Shown here piece by piece: positions 47,353-59,088 of a stretch of 64,000 bases of DNA. This DNA comes from Liolophura sinensis (taxonomy: Eukaryota; Mollusca; Polyplacophora; Chitonida; Chitonidae), in NCBI RefSeq assembly GCF_032854445.1, contig NC_088300.1, positions 2,542,001-2,606,000 of the forward strand. The letters are read 5' to 3'. Below the pieces are notes generated by a model, which saw only the letters and a program-made list of their open reading frames with translations, did no database searches and was not told the DNA's origin. The translations under genes and the position numbers were made by a program. Numbering within the stretch: position 1 is the stretch's first letter; every line of letters begins with the position of its first letter.

Positions 47353-48945
47353 GGGGGGGGGGGGGCCTTATTGCTTGACGGCTGGTATACGAATGTCGAG
47401 GCATAGATTCATTCCAAGTTTCTTAAGTTTTACAATAGGTATAATTCTCTTTTAAGAGCGCCTGGAACCTTTGGTATTCTGCTTCATGACTGTGTATAAT
47501 TCCGCTTAACCCGGGGGCCAGGAGGGCTGTTATTAATCGTGTTAAATCAGATCTCCCACGTTGGATATTCGAACAGTTGCAATCAAAGCACAAATGAGGT
47601 AATTATTTTATCCTCGACACTTTATACATGGTACGCGATCTGAATACTGATTTTACTCCTTCACACAAAACATACCTTGCACCTTTCCCACACAAGTGAA
47701 AACTGTTGACTCTTTGTATGATACCGTCCTAATTTCGTACTTTACACACGTAATTTCTTAGTGCTTTGGTGGTTTGTGCTAAGCGTCGTTTGTGGAAATG
47801 GCCTTGCGATTATTGACCTAGAACGTCCATCTTGATTAACGGCTGATATGCGAATATCTGTTGCGACGCATAGTTTCTACCGACAGAAATGATGGTTTAG
47901 AAGCTGGCAACTGGTTGAATGTATAGTTTTGAATGTTGATGTATTCCAGAGTAATTTGGGGCGGTGGTTCCGAATCTGCCTTTTTTGTTTATGTTCTTAA
48001 CTTTCTGAGATATAGTCAACAAAAAATAGTTTGAAGGGAAGAATCGATTGTTTCTAAAACTAAAGTACCTTTCGTGTCTTGACGTAATAAATGTGCCACA
48101 CATTATAAATGGGCCAAAAGTATATTCTGTGTCGAATTATTTCAACATATAGGAGCCACTGTACATATCCTACCAATATAATTAATTTTCTAATGTGATC
48201 TAATTACTCGAACGCAGTCAGACGTGATGATTTATCCAACTATATACACTTTCTGCAGATACGGGAATAACTGCGAAAAGCGGAGTTTCGAGTTCGAACT
48301 CTTTAGTCGTTAAAGGTAAAAACGGTCCTACAGTATCACCTGTCTCACCGTGTTCGAGATTCACAAATGACACCTCTTTCCGTTACTCGTTAAGTTCACA
48401 AACGTTTCAGCTCCTGAATTTTCCCCATCGTTGGCCTAGTCTAAATTACTAACATTTTTGACAGGTCACATGCATACAGTACTTAGGGCTTTTTTACTAT
48501 AAGCTATAACAGACTTCGACTCTCGCTCCGAAGTAAAGTGACTCGAGAAAGATATACATATGAAAACTACCAAAGAATTGTCCTTTTGGCACTTGATGTA
48601 AACAAATGGTCAAAACAGAAGAAGGTAGATCTTTCAGTGTATATGTGACTCTTGGCTTCAGCTCATTGCAAGAGGTGTAATCAAAGCACACGTGAGAAAT
48701 ATTTTTATTAACGAATTATGTTTAATTCAAAATATAGTTCTTTGGATCATGAAGGTTTATTTTAAAGGTAAAAGATTTCAAAGTAAATACCTAGATTATA
48801 TACAAATGTGCATATGCTTTACATGATATTCGGGCGTCTGTGCGTGATCACCACAGGCAACCTGCACAAGCATTCACACGTATGCGTCCACAGAAACTTA
48901 TGTTTGCTCAGCGGGTACATCTAGGGCTTTTGTTCGAGAAAAGTT
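47353..48945. other. No gene recognised
   Basis: A+T-rich spacer before the hypothetical frame at 48946. No exon with convincing borders was identified. Confidence 0.5.
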
Positions 48946-49473
48946 TTACTTCACAATTCCTTTCACTATGTTTTTGTATGAGGGAATGTCCGGTTCTAGG
49001 CGTATAGCTCTTTCCTTGTGGCCGTATACCTCCAGGGTGATATTGATTGTGAAATCAAAGTAACAGACCCGGAACCTTGTTCGCAGAAATTTGTCCGCGG
49101 CCAGCCGGACGTTACCTGTAATTGTCCATGCAGCCGGCGAGGCCGAACACAAGGCCTCAGAGGTGACAATCTTCTGATCCCCGCCTATCTCTGGCCATGG
49201 TAGCCAGTGATCTGGGCGTGTGGGCGATGTGTGAAGAAGACATCTAACAATTGTCCGTAATCCCACCGCATACAGATCATCAGAAAAGGCATATTTAGTC
49301 TGAGAATCTAACACAGGGCGAATCTGGGCGGGCCGTTTGTTCGTGCAGGTCAGAGAATTTAGATCAACGTGTGGAAATCCACGTGAAGTCCAGGATTTAT
49401 TTATAGTACAAGGGTGTGAAAACACCACTGAGCAGAGCACTGATACCGGCGATTCATTCCCTTGCCATTTCAT
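48946..49473 (-). CDS. Hypothetical 175-residue reading frame
   Basis: An unbroken minus-strand frame of 175 residues lies outside any tandem repeat, in a patch richer in G+C than its surroundings. It starts MKWQGNESPVSVLC and ends IPSYKNIVKGIVK. It has mixed amino-acid composition with nine cysteines, a Trp/Pro-rich middle (DHWLPWPEIGG) and a beta-like stretch FRVCYFDFTINITLEVYG. I recognise no family. It could be the last exon of a longer gene, in which case the true left border would be a splice acceptor inside the frame, or a chance frame. No partner exon was identified. Confidence 0.35.
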   Translation of the reverse strand: MKWQGNESPVSVLCSVVFSHPCTINKSWTSRGFPHVDLNSLTCTNKRPAQIRPVLDSQTKYAFSDDLYAVGLRTIVRCLLHTSPTRPDHWLPWPEIGGDQKIVTSEALCSASPAAWTITGNVRLAADKFLRTRFRVCYFDFTINITLEVYGHKERAIRLEPDIPSYKNIVKGIVK

Positions 49474-50177
49474 ATAACACTTTAATAACTGTGTCTAATA
49501 TCCATGCGTTCATATTCGTGTCGTGTTTACTCACAGAGGTGTGTTGCACAGGACGAGGCAATACAAGCCACTACATGGCCTTCACAGGAACCTGATATCT
49601 CAGGTATGAAATATGAAATGTAGGTGCGGTTATCTTTGGCGCATTGTATTAAACTCAGAAAAACACCTATACATGAGGACAAAACAGTTATATGAGACAG
49701 GGTTATATGTACCAACCTTCTCTTGTGTGGCAGGTTATTTTCAGCGAGTTCTTTTGTCTGCCTGTATAATAATACCACACATTTACATGACGCTGTGTGG
49801 CTATTAGTATATCCATACCCGTGGTATATAGTACATATATATATATATATACTTGGGAATTTGCAAGACGCATACAAAACTGAATGAAAGGAATGCAGTA
49901 AACAAAATCTGCACCACCTTTGATATTTTTTCGTATTCATGTATGCCGGCCACCAATGTGGAACATTCTAGCTCAGTGAATGCTTATTTATTTTCCTAAG
50001 CACCACTTTAAATTACAAAAGCAATCGCCAAAATTCTACGAAATCGGCATAATGGCCTTGAAGAGACAATGACTGCTAGATGCTGATTAATATCTCCTCA
50101 CATGTAAAATCGCTCCAAACACTGTATTGTGTGGCTTAAATTATCATTATCTTCGCAAATCTCTGTTTCCAAATGCT
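49474..50177. other. No gene recognised
   Basis: Contains a (TA)n run near 49837-49851. The minus frame 49527-49940 crosses low-complexity text and lacks motifs. Confidence 0.5.
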
Positions 50178-50331
50178 ATTATTTATTTATTGATTGATTG
50201 TTGTTTTAGCCTGTGCTCAAGAATATTTCACTTATACGACGGTGGCCAGCATTTTAGTGGATGAGGAAACAGATGAGGGCAGAGCCCGGAGGAAGCCCAC
50301 GACCATCCGCAGGTTGCTGGAAGACCTCCCA
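50178..50331 (-). mobile_element. SINE, central-domain type, tail half
   Basis: ATTTATTTATTGATTGATTG, CTCAAGAATATTTCACTTAT, CGACGGTGGCCAGCATTTTA and CACGACCATCCGCAGGTTGC identify the family. The tRNA head is missing. Confidence 0.85.
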
Positions 50332-51636
50332 CTTATAATGATTTGTCAGTTGCTGGTTATCATGCGGAAAATGAGAAAATCGGCTATAACGGTTTTCATG
50401 TATGGTGTGATGATTTAAGTACTATACTATAGCTCTTAGGCTATACGGACTTGGCATGCATGTAAGTTTCTTAGGAGGGGAGGGAGAAGTTACAAGTTTT
50501 AGAGGTAAAGTATATATTTGACATTTTCACACCCGAGTGACATACCCGGATGTCACATCACTGCAGGTAAGTCCTTTATTATTGTATGTTGCCTCTTGCA
50601 AAATATGTAGAAAGGTCAGATTTGTTTCCTTTTTAAGTAATGCAAAATGTTTTCGGTAAATTTAAAGGTTTACGTGGACTCTAGGTACCCCACAAATGTA
50701 TTGTGGGTTTCTTGTGTGTTAGTGGCTAGCACATGCATGAGACGTTAACCCAGGATGTCATATCTCTTTCGCTTTGCTAATAAGGTGACAAGTGATGTCG
50801 AGATTTACTTGCTGATGTATAGGTTCGTAGGCTATACTCGCCTAACCTGATATATATGAGCGGTTGTATTGTGAAAGATTTCTTGAGCCCTGTGAACAGA
50901 TTGTCTGATAAAGAAACAAAACATGACAATTAACTCTCTTTTAGATGAACACTTGTACAAGACTCTTCTGTGTATGTATAAAAAGGCAATCGCATGTTAC
51001 ATTTCCTTTACAGATACATGTCTGTGGGTAAAAAGCTGAAGTGTTTCATACCCTAATTGCAATAATAAAAAAATATACAAGTATGTGAAAAGATTTCTTG
51101 AAAATCAGGACTCGTTGGCTTGGTTTTTTCCTAGGTAGTAATGACTAGTGTTTATGAGTACGTTCATAACGCCCGTTGTTCTTTTCAGACGAGAGCAATA
51201 TTTCTAGTTATAAAAGAGAATGATTGATGTTATCAATTAATTGTGATGATTTTAATGTGCCTTAGTATGAGACTTACAGTGACAGCTATAATGATCACCC
51301 GCCACAAATATGTACACCCTGTCGCTATAACTCTGACGTAAAAAAGCACTTAAATGTACCAACATTCCTCCAATAATTACCGCAATGGCCTACCACACTA
51401 ACCACTTCGACACAAAAAATAAAACAAGTAAAACTTTTCTTGTTCAAGAGGCATTTACCTGTGTAGGGGCTGTGTGTGCACATTCCGCGAGGTGTATCTG
51501 TCACTTAGCGCTTTCCCATGTGGTTCTGACAAGGTCTGATTAAAGAACGAAAAGAAAAACAATCTGCTTCGTGTTCCTTTCATCTCGTCTGGTCGACAGT
51601 TGGTGATCAAGATGTATATACAGATGTACGGTATTT
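50332..51636. other. No gene recognised
   Basis: A+T-rich intergenic DNA with no frame above chance. Confidence 0.6.
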
Positions 51637-52068
51637 ATGATGTGTATAGGTGTCTCCGTATGTATAGGTGTCTTCATATGTATAGGAGTCTCCATATGTA
51701 TAGGAGTCTCCATATGTATAGGCGTCTCCATATGTACATGTAATAGGTGTCTCCGTATGTAAAGACATCTCCACATGTATAGATGTCTACATATGTATAG
51801 GCGTCTCCGTATGTATAGGTGTCTCCGTATGTATAGGCGTCTTCATATGTATATATGTCTAAATATGTACAGGCGTATCCATGTGTATATGTGTCTCCAT
51901 TTGTATAGGCAGTATACAAATGTAGACATGTATAGGTGTCTACATATGTATATGTGTCTCCATATGTATAGGCAGCTCCATATGTATAGGTGTCTACATA
52001 TGTATATGTTTCTCCGTATGTATAGGTGTCTCCGTATATATAGGCGTCTCCATATGTTTATATGTCCC
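51637..52068. repeat. 18-bp minisatellite, about 24 copies
   Basis: The unit is ATGTATAGGTGTCTCCGT or ATGTATAGGCGTCTCCAT. The hexapeptide frames (YRCLHM type and its antisense) arise because the period is divisible by three. Confidence 0.95.
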
Positions 52069-52429
52069 CATCGTTTACTGATAGAAATGTATATTAACAT
52101 ACTCTAGTAAATTGTTTAAGTTATTTGTCTTCAGCATTACAGGTATGCAAACCTATATACTGCGTGTATTGCCAGATGTATGTACAATTGACATTTGCAC
52201 ATACTGAAAAATCATTGTATGTTGAAAACTGCAATGTGAGATCATTATATTAAAAAGGAAAGTTTCATATATTAAATTGACAAAATAAACAGATATGGAA
52301 AACAAACGAATATACTCCTCGAGAATATTTCACACATAGGTCAGGTTTAAAGATGGGAGTCCAGAGAAAAGCTCCGCCCTTTGCCATTTCCCACACTAGC
52401 TTCCTAACTTAAAACCTCATCCAAACCAG

Positions 52430-52603
52430 AGTCCAAGTCCAGCTCATGCTGGCTTCTTCTCTGGTCGCACTTAGGAGGGTCTGGCAACAACCTGCGGATG
52501 GTCGTAGATTTCCTTTCGTTATATAAGGCTGGCCGCCATCGTATAAGTGAAATATTCTTAACTGAGTACGACGTAAAGCACCAATCAAATAAATGAATAA
52601 ATC
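52430..52603 (+). mobile_element. SINE, central-domain type, head truncated
   Basis: CAAGTCCAGCTCATGCTGG, then CGCCATCGTATAAGTGAAAT and the tail CACCAATCAAATAAATGAAT. Confidence 0.85.
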
Positions 52604-52839
52604 AGCCGAACAAGTACGCACGAACTGGATTCGAACTCGCGAACTCGTTTGACTATGGGCCGATGGACTGACTGCGGGTACTGTTTCCAGTTACGTGATG
52701 GACATACATCCTTTGCGGAGATAATTTGATCGTGAAATCTCACACCCTTTCTTATGTCTGTGGTCGACAAACTGCCTTTGGAACCACACGTCCTGCATTT
52801 ATGTACTGTTTGTTTATGAACTGGGATGTGACCCCGTAT

Positions 52840-52932
52840 CTCTGAGTGAGTGAGTGAGTGGTTGGGATGTGACCACGTATCTCTGAGTGAGTGAGTGAGT
52901 GGTTGGGATGTGACCACGTATCTCTGAGAACA
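52840..52932. repeat. 45-47-bp tandem repeat with GAGT microsatellite
   Basis: GGGATGTGACCACGTATCTC followed by TGAGTGAGTGAGTGAGTGGT occurs about two and a half times. Confidence 0.85.
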
Positions 52933-53159
52933 AAAATCATATTACCAGGTATATCCTATGTGAGCTCAGTTCTTGTATGAACCATTTTAAACCGTACCTG
53001 ACCAATTTGAATTTTAAAAGACGTGAATAATTTGTTTTAGGGCTTCATTGGTTTAATACGGCTTAATGGGTGGGAGCAGAAGCATATAGCACAGGAAACC
53101 AACGCGGTGCTGTGTGTGTATGTGTGGAGGGGGGGGCTATAGTAACGGATACAACCGCG

Positions 53160-53395
53160 CAACGCTAAGCTGGATTTGAACACTCGACCTATCTGTTCAA
53201 GTTTTGGCGAAAGGGCCTTAGTTTTTTTTATCAGCCAGCTAATCATAACACCTTTTCGATCACTTAACCAGTAAGAATGTTTTTTTTTTTCGAGCACTAG
53301 GACAGAGAGAATGCCTTTTTGATCAGCGAGAATTGATCCCGGGTTTCCCAACTTCGAGGTGGACGCTCTAACTGTTTGGCCACCGATGCGGTTTA
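53160..53395 (-). mobile_element. Two adjacent tRNA-like heads
   Basis: On the minus strand one head has GGCCAAACAGTTAGAGCGTC (A-box-like) and CCGGGATCAATTCTC, and a second has TAGCTGGCTGATAA and GTGTTCAAATCC. They look like stacked SINE heads; the bodies are not recognisable. Confidence 0.45.
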
Positions 53396-55425
53396 CTTTG
53401 CCATTATGTGTCTAATTATTGTTAAAATTATTTAACATGTGTCAAATTATTGTACAAGCAGGAACACCGGCCACGAGGCATGAAGGCTACGAAGTAACGG
53501 ACGTGATGTGTGTATGTGAAGAAAGAGCAAGTAGCATTACCAGTTTTTTGTATGAGCTACCTGGTTTTTGAATGTATGGAGCTTGGGTTAAAGTAAACAC
53601 ACTTTTCTCTTTAAAAAGCAGCCAGTTGCGTATCTGTCACCAGAATGAGAGTAAATGACATATTATTGTATAACACTGGCTTATGACATCAAATATGACG
53701 AGGTATCGAATGGTTCCTTGAGGCCCATAAGACAAGGTAATGAAGGCACAGGATACCATGATTATTGATGTAATTGAATTTTGCTTGAACTTATTTCTGC
53801 ATGGAAGTGTGCTGGCCTTCCGAAGCCATTTTTCATTTTGCTCCCACTTTTAGCTTTGAGTTATACCTCTGTGTCATCTTTGTTATAAAATATCACGAAG
53901 TGTTGATTCCGCCGTCGCTGGCCCAAACAGTTAAAGCACAACTGCCATGTTTTTCATCAATGTGTTCCACAAGTCGTCGGTCCTGTCACGGCTTTATGTC
54001 AGTAGGTTTCTCAGGTACCTGACAAAGAGACGGTGGTTTACTCCGGGTATTCGGGTTTCCTCCACCCATGAAACTGAAGTGAAACTGATATGAAATATTG
54101 TGTTCTGTGAGGAACGTCATCATAGAGCCTTATTCTCTCATCCGCTGAAACACAGCGAGCTTGGAGCGTAAAGCATTGTCTCACAAATTAATCTATACCG
54201 TTTACGGACAGGATTAAAAACAGACAACAAAAACAATACATTTTTTGTCATGGACAGATGTTTATTGTCATCAGCGTAATTTGGCTGACTGACCTTGAGA
54301 ATTCTCGATGAAAATCTGTTGACTTTAACGCAAGCCAACTCGAAAGCAGAAAAAATCTCTTTCATGTTGGACTGGTATGTTGCCAGACTGGCCTGAGGCG
54401 ACCTATAAGCACTGAGTTAAGCCCTCCTGCAATGGACATATCAAACAGCGATGTGTGCTCACTGGCTGAAGCTGACCCCGATTGGATCAACGTGGTCCAA
54501 GTCGGGTCTGAGCCTTAAAGTGTGTGTAAATGATTGCCGTTTGTCCCCAAAATGTATACACATGACATCATCACAACGAAAACGAAAATTGGTGTACAGG
54601 AGAGCTTTCAGGCTGACGTATTTGTGGCGTTTTTTAACAAGTATGTTTTTTTTGGCAAGAAAGCAAATGACTAGGCTTTAGACCATAATGAATTGAGTGG
54701 GTCTTTTTATATGTCAATCCTCAACATCTGAGTTTATAAAAAAAACAAACAGGAGAAGTACTAACTGATCAACCACGTGAAACAACTTACATCGTTTAGT
54801 ACATACACTTTCTTATAAGAAATATTTAGTACAGATATTACTTTCATCAAATTGTGAAATAAATTAAAACAACGTTTAAACAAATACTGGCAATACATGA
54901 GGCATAAGTACAGTTATGCCAAGTGACTAATATATAATCTCGTGTTCTAAGAGATCGACAACTTGCCATATATAAATAATTTAACTGCCGTCCAGCGGCA
55001 ATTAAAAGTATTTAACAGTTCAGTACATGAACAGTTACAAATGCTGTCATCGTTATACGTGTTCCCGGTCCAGCGGGGCTCTGTGAAAAACCTACGGTGG
55101 GTCACGTGATGAACTGGGGTCATAGATGAGGGGTCACACAGGGAAGGGTCATTGCTGCTTGAAAACCAGCACATCAAAATGGCGACTGAGATTCTGTCAA
55201 CGACGCTGTGGTGGAACATCCGGTTAAGACACCATTTCGTTTGTCGGACAACAGAGTGATGGGGGTGACTGAGTGACAGGGACGGGGGTTCCCGATGTGA
55301 CAGGTCAGCGCCCAGGAGATGGGAATAAGTGCGCGGCAATTCTGGCGCCCTTGCACTTTGCACCACTGTGTGCATCCGCAGAGGGATTAGCTTTTGTTGA
55401 GATCACTGATCTTGGGCAGGTCCTC
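53396..55425. other. Intergenic, 3' flank of gene D
   Basis: The minus frame 54947-55375 directly follows the gene D stop codon and is probably 3' untranslated sequence. No other coding signal. Confidence 0.5.
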
Positions 55426-58400
55426 TCATCCTTTGGTCTTCTTACGCTTCAGCGTATCTGATAGTCTCTTGACAAACACTCTAAGTCGGTTATGTTTCTT
55501 CTTTCGACGAACATCAATGGCCGATAAAAGAGTTTCATTGAAAATATGCTGAAGTCCATCTCTAGATAACGCCGAACATTCCAAGTAGCAGCTTGCTCCC
55601 AGTAATTCGGCCATCTTTTCCGCTTCCTTCTGGGATATGATGGTATCTCGGGGAATATGGTCTGCTTCCCGCAGATCTGTCTGAGTTCCGACCAGTATAA
55701 CGGGCTTCCTCTTCTTGTTGTAATGTTTTATCTCCGGCATCCACACTGTTTCCACATTCTCAAGGGAATCGGGTTTTACCACCGAGAAGCAGATGATGAA
55801 TACCTCACACTGAGCGTAGGCAAACGCACGGAGAGATTCGTAGGGCTCCTGAAACAGGAGACATATTATAGCACTTACAACACGGCTCTTATATTCGCAA
55901 CGACATATTTACAACGTTCTGCTTACATGTAAACACTGCGTGGCGTCAAGCAACCGCTACTTGAAGCAAAAACAAATCATGACGTCTGATCTCCTGACAT
56001 TTAAATAGAACAGTGCCTAGTAAGTGGTGTGTATTTCCATTACGTAAACAGTGGGTCACAGTCGCCATTGGCTCACCCCGGGCCCTGACAGCTATCATAT
56101 CATGTGGGACGCTGTCTTATTACTGGCACACGCATATCGCTGCGTCTGTACCATGTGAACAGCTGTAAGTTAATCGAGTGCGTAAGGTTTGCTCTTACCT
56201 GGCCCGCAGTATCAAACATGCCCAGTGTCCAGGGTTCGTCATCAACCGTCAGGTCAACTATAAACATAAACAAAAAACATTTATTTTAAAGGTATCAAAA
56301 AAGTCCATTATGCTATTCTGTTCAATGTGAATTACCACTGAGAAAATTGTATACAACAGGTATATATATATATATATTACTTTTTGGCCGATTTCTTTGT
56401 AGCATAGCTTTTATTGTAATTATGTCCTTTTGTTTTTGGTACCTTTTTGATGCTAATTTTTTGTAATCGTAAATACCTCAGATGATGTGTGATAAGGTCA
56501 TGATTGCGAAGGTTGTGCACAAGCTCTTTGCAAGGTTGTGCACAAGCTCTTTGCAAGGTTGAGCTTATCGGGCCGGTTTTTTGTTTCATTTGCTTCTCTT
56601 TGTAAAAGCCGTCAAAACGCATTATACCTTTAGGCAGTGAGAAACATTCCACGAGGGCATTGTAAGGCCTTGGGGGAGAGCGCGGTCTTCCTGAAGAGAT
56701 ATCTGTCCTCTGACAGTTTCTTGATTTCTTCACAAAGCGGTTAAATTGTAACAAGGGTTTATTAAGTAGTGTAAGACCCTGGATCTGCTCGTCTTAGCTC
56801 CAGTGTTCCCTCCGGCCATGAGCTGACCAATCCAACCGTGAACAACTCTTTTACTTTAACATAGTGCTCTCAAAGGAGTTACGTTTCACGTAATGCACCT
56901 TAGCACTGCTAATCCCTACTCATCTCAAGAGTGCCAAATCTGAAATGTCTACTGCATGGCCACCTGTCCACATGCCCATATCAGCCAACTAATGTCGTTA
57001 ATATGAAAGTTACAGATTTGTGTAAGATGAGTGGCGGTCCGTTTGCCAGTCAGAGAGAATCCAGGGACCGTTTAGACCGCTGTCATTCTCAGGTGTAGAG
57101 CCCGTGGCGATGAAATCGGCAGTCAGGTGCACGTCAATAGCATTCTCGTCTCCACTTACATTCATGAGAGAGCTACCAACATGTGACATAGCGATCAGCA
57201 CACCGTGAAATAGACAAGCTGTCAGTTGAAGCTAGTCCGCTATCAAATTCTCTGTATCGCAAATCTCCTCTGCTGTCAATGGGCTAATCCAGTATAGTGC
57301 TATGGTACGTGTTTCATAATAAATACTTGTCAGACACTAATGTGATTAATAACATTGTGATAGAGAGAGTGGTGTTTTATATAGATGTTAACGAGAGGTT
57401 AATTAGACAGGTGCCCTTAAGCGGAGGGGGTGGGGGACAATACGTCAACTGTCTATGATGCATTAATTCCTCAATTATTCTGATCTTCCGCCTTGGGGGT
57501 CGCGTTGAATAATTCCAAAATCTGTGGTTGTTTTGACACATCAGCAGTGAAACTACGACGGATGCTTAAGCATGCATATAGAGTCAGTCCTAGTCCACAG
57601 GGAGGCGGGCTAATGGGACTGAGAGCTGAAGAGTAGGGTGGGGTGAGGTGAGGGTTGAGTGCGGCACAAAGACTAATTCCTACTTGGTACACAGACGTCG
57701 GTAATAGTTGAAGATCACCCCACGGCGTGCTGAGCACACAGGGACACTCACTCTGCACTGTCCTGGCTTATGTAATGGGGCAGTGTCTGGCAGGACTTCA
57801 TTATGGCACGTTGTTGCCCTACACAAGATAACTTAAGGCCTTTGTCCATCCGCCAGCCTAGAAGGTTCCTTTGCGACACGTCAGATGTAGCTGTTTTCTG
57901 TGGCTTAACCCTTTATAGAGCCATCGCGAAGCCAAACTCTCTAAAAAAAATGGCTTTAATGTTTATAAACTTCTCTGGAAATTTAAAATCACTTTCCCCG
58001 AGACTGAACATATTTTCCTCTCACCGAATTCTTCCACGCACATGAGCTTGTACGTGTTGAGGGCAATTAAACCAAAATAAAAAAGAAAAATATAAAACAG
58101 GGCAACAACCACAGCTACGAAACTTTAGTATACTGTCTCCGTTAATAATGCTGATCTACCTTAAAACGTGTAGTTTACGCTTTCAGTTTTGGACTTACAC
58201 TAAAGTACAATTAGGTCACTATTCTCTTACTTAGGTTCGGCAAATAAACATTCGCTGAATTCGTCATCTATAAACAATGCCAGCCTGGTTGTATATGGTG
58301 TGTAAGCATCTTGATTTTGTCAACTTCGTATGTAATCGTTACAATCAGTCCCGCTGTGTGTAGTTACGTGCTCAGCGCGCTCAGAGCGAACAGCCCGCGG

Positions 58401-59088
58401 TTGACCCTATCACATACACACGGTGCTATCAGCAACAAGCCTATTATACGTGCTGTCCCCATTATATGACTGTATGGTCTTTCTTCATCTCGCCCTTCAT
58501 TGCTTTCATATATAGTTATTGATCACTTTGTTTCTCCTTTTTTAGCTTCTTTTGTTTCTTTTTTTTTCTTTTTGTTATCAGTTTGCTTTTTTTCAGTGAA
58601 GATATGTGATTACCAAATGATATAAGGTCAAAGCCCTACTGATTGATTAGAACACACTGTCATCGACTTAGAGGTCCTGATGACAGGTGTCTTTATGTCT
58701 TGTCTGTAATGTGTGTGAATCTCCAGTAGTAAATACACATGCATCTAGGGCTGTGCCCACTGTATTTTGCTGGTTTTAAGGAGTAAGTTTCAAACTTCTG
58801 TGCAACATTTCGATTCCACCACACAACATAATAACATGCACAAGTAGCTAAGATCTTTTAAACCAGGGATCGCGCCAAATGCTCTTCATCACATTATCAT
58901 GCATATAATTGGCTAAAACAGGGATTAAGCAAATAATAATTACCGGCATATGTGTCGAAAATGGTAGATTCTGTTTCCTCCGGGAATTCTCTGTTGGCGT
59001 AACTGAGTGCCATGCAGGTCTTCCCGACACCCTCGTCTCCAACGATCACACACTTCACACAGCCTGGGTCTACTTCTTCCGTAGGCAT
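55426..59088 (-). CDS. Rho-family GTPase, gene D (complete, 3 exons, polybasic C-terminus)
   Basis: Coding exons on the minus strand are 59088-58944, 56257-56199 (59 nt) and 55848-55426. They join in frame to 627 nt, or 208 residues. I chose the ATG at 59088 (MPTEEVDPG); a TTG two codons upstream is not a plausible animal start. Parts seen: P-loop GDEGVGKTC (17-25), switch [14 protein letters not shown] with Thr35 kept, canonical G3 DTAGQ (64-68), switch [12 protein letters not shown]4 GTQTDL, G5 ECSALS. Gly12 is Glu and Ala13 is Gly, while Gln61 is kept. The Rho insert is strongly shortened. The last 30 residues are very basic (RRKKK, then KRKKTKG) and there is no CAAX, so binding to acidic membrane lipids is the likely anchor (inference). 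The introns are 2686 and 350 bp, with good GT-AG borders at the same sites as in genes A and B. Confidence 0.92.
56258..58943. other. Gene D intron 1
   Basis: 2686 bp with GT-AG borders. It holds a 23-bp direct duplication (AGGTTGTGCACAAGCTCTTT, near 56508-56553), a (TA)n run at 56360 and a poly(T)-rich patch near 58530-58590. The minus frame 56377-56754 (125 codons) spans the duplication and has no recognised domain. Confidence 0.6.

Noticed and set aside
52409-52917. Minus frames of 70 and 110 codons
   Set aside because: They cross a SINE and a GAGT-containing tandem repeat.
54947-55375. Minus frame of 142 codons after gene D
   Set aside because: It starts just after the gene D stop codon on the same strand, lacks motifs and is probably 3' untranslated.
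56377-56754. Minus frame of 125 codons inside gene D intron 1
   Set aside because: No domain, spans a 23-bp direct duplication and has an A-rich end; more likely chance.
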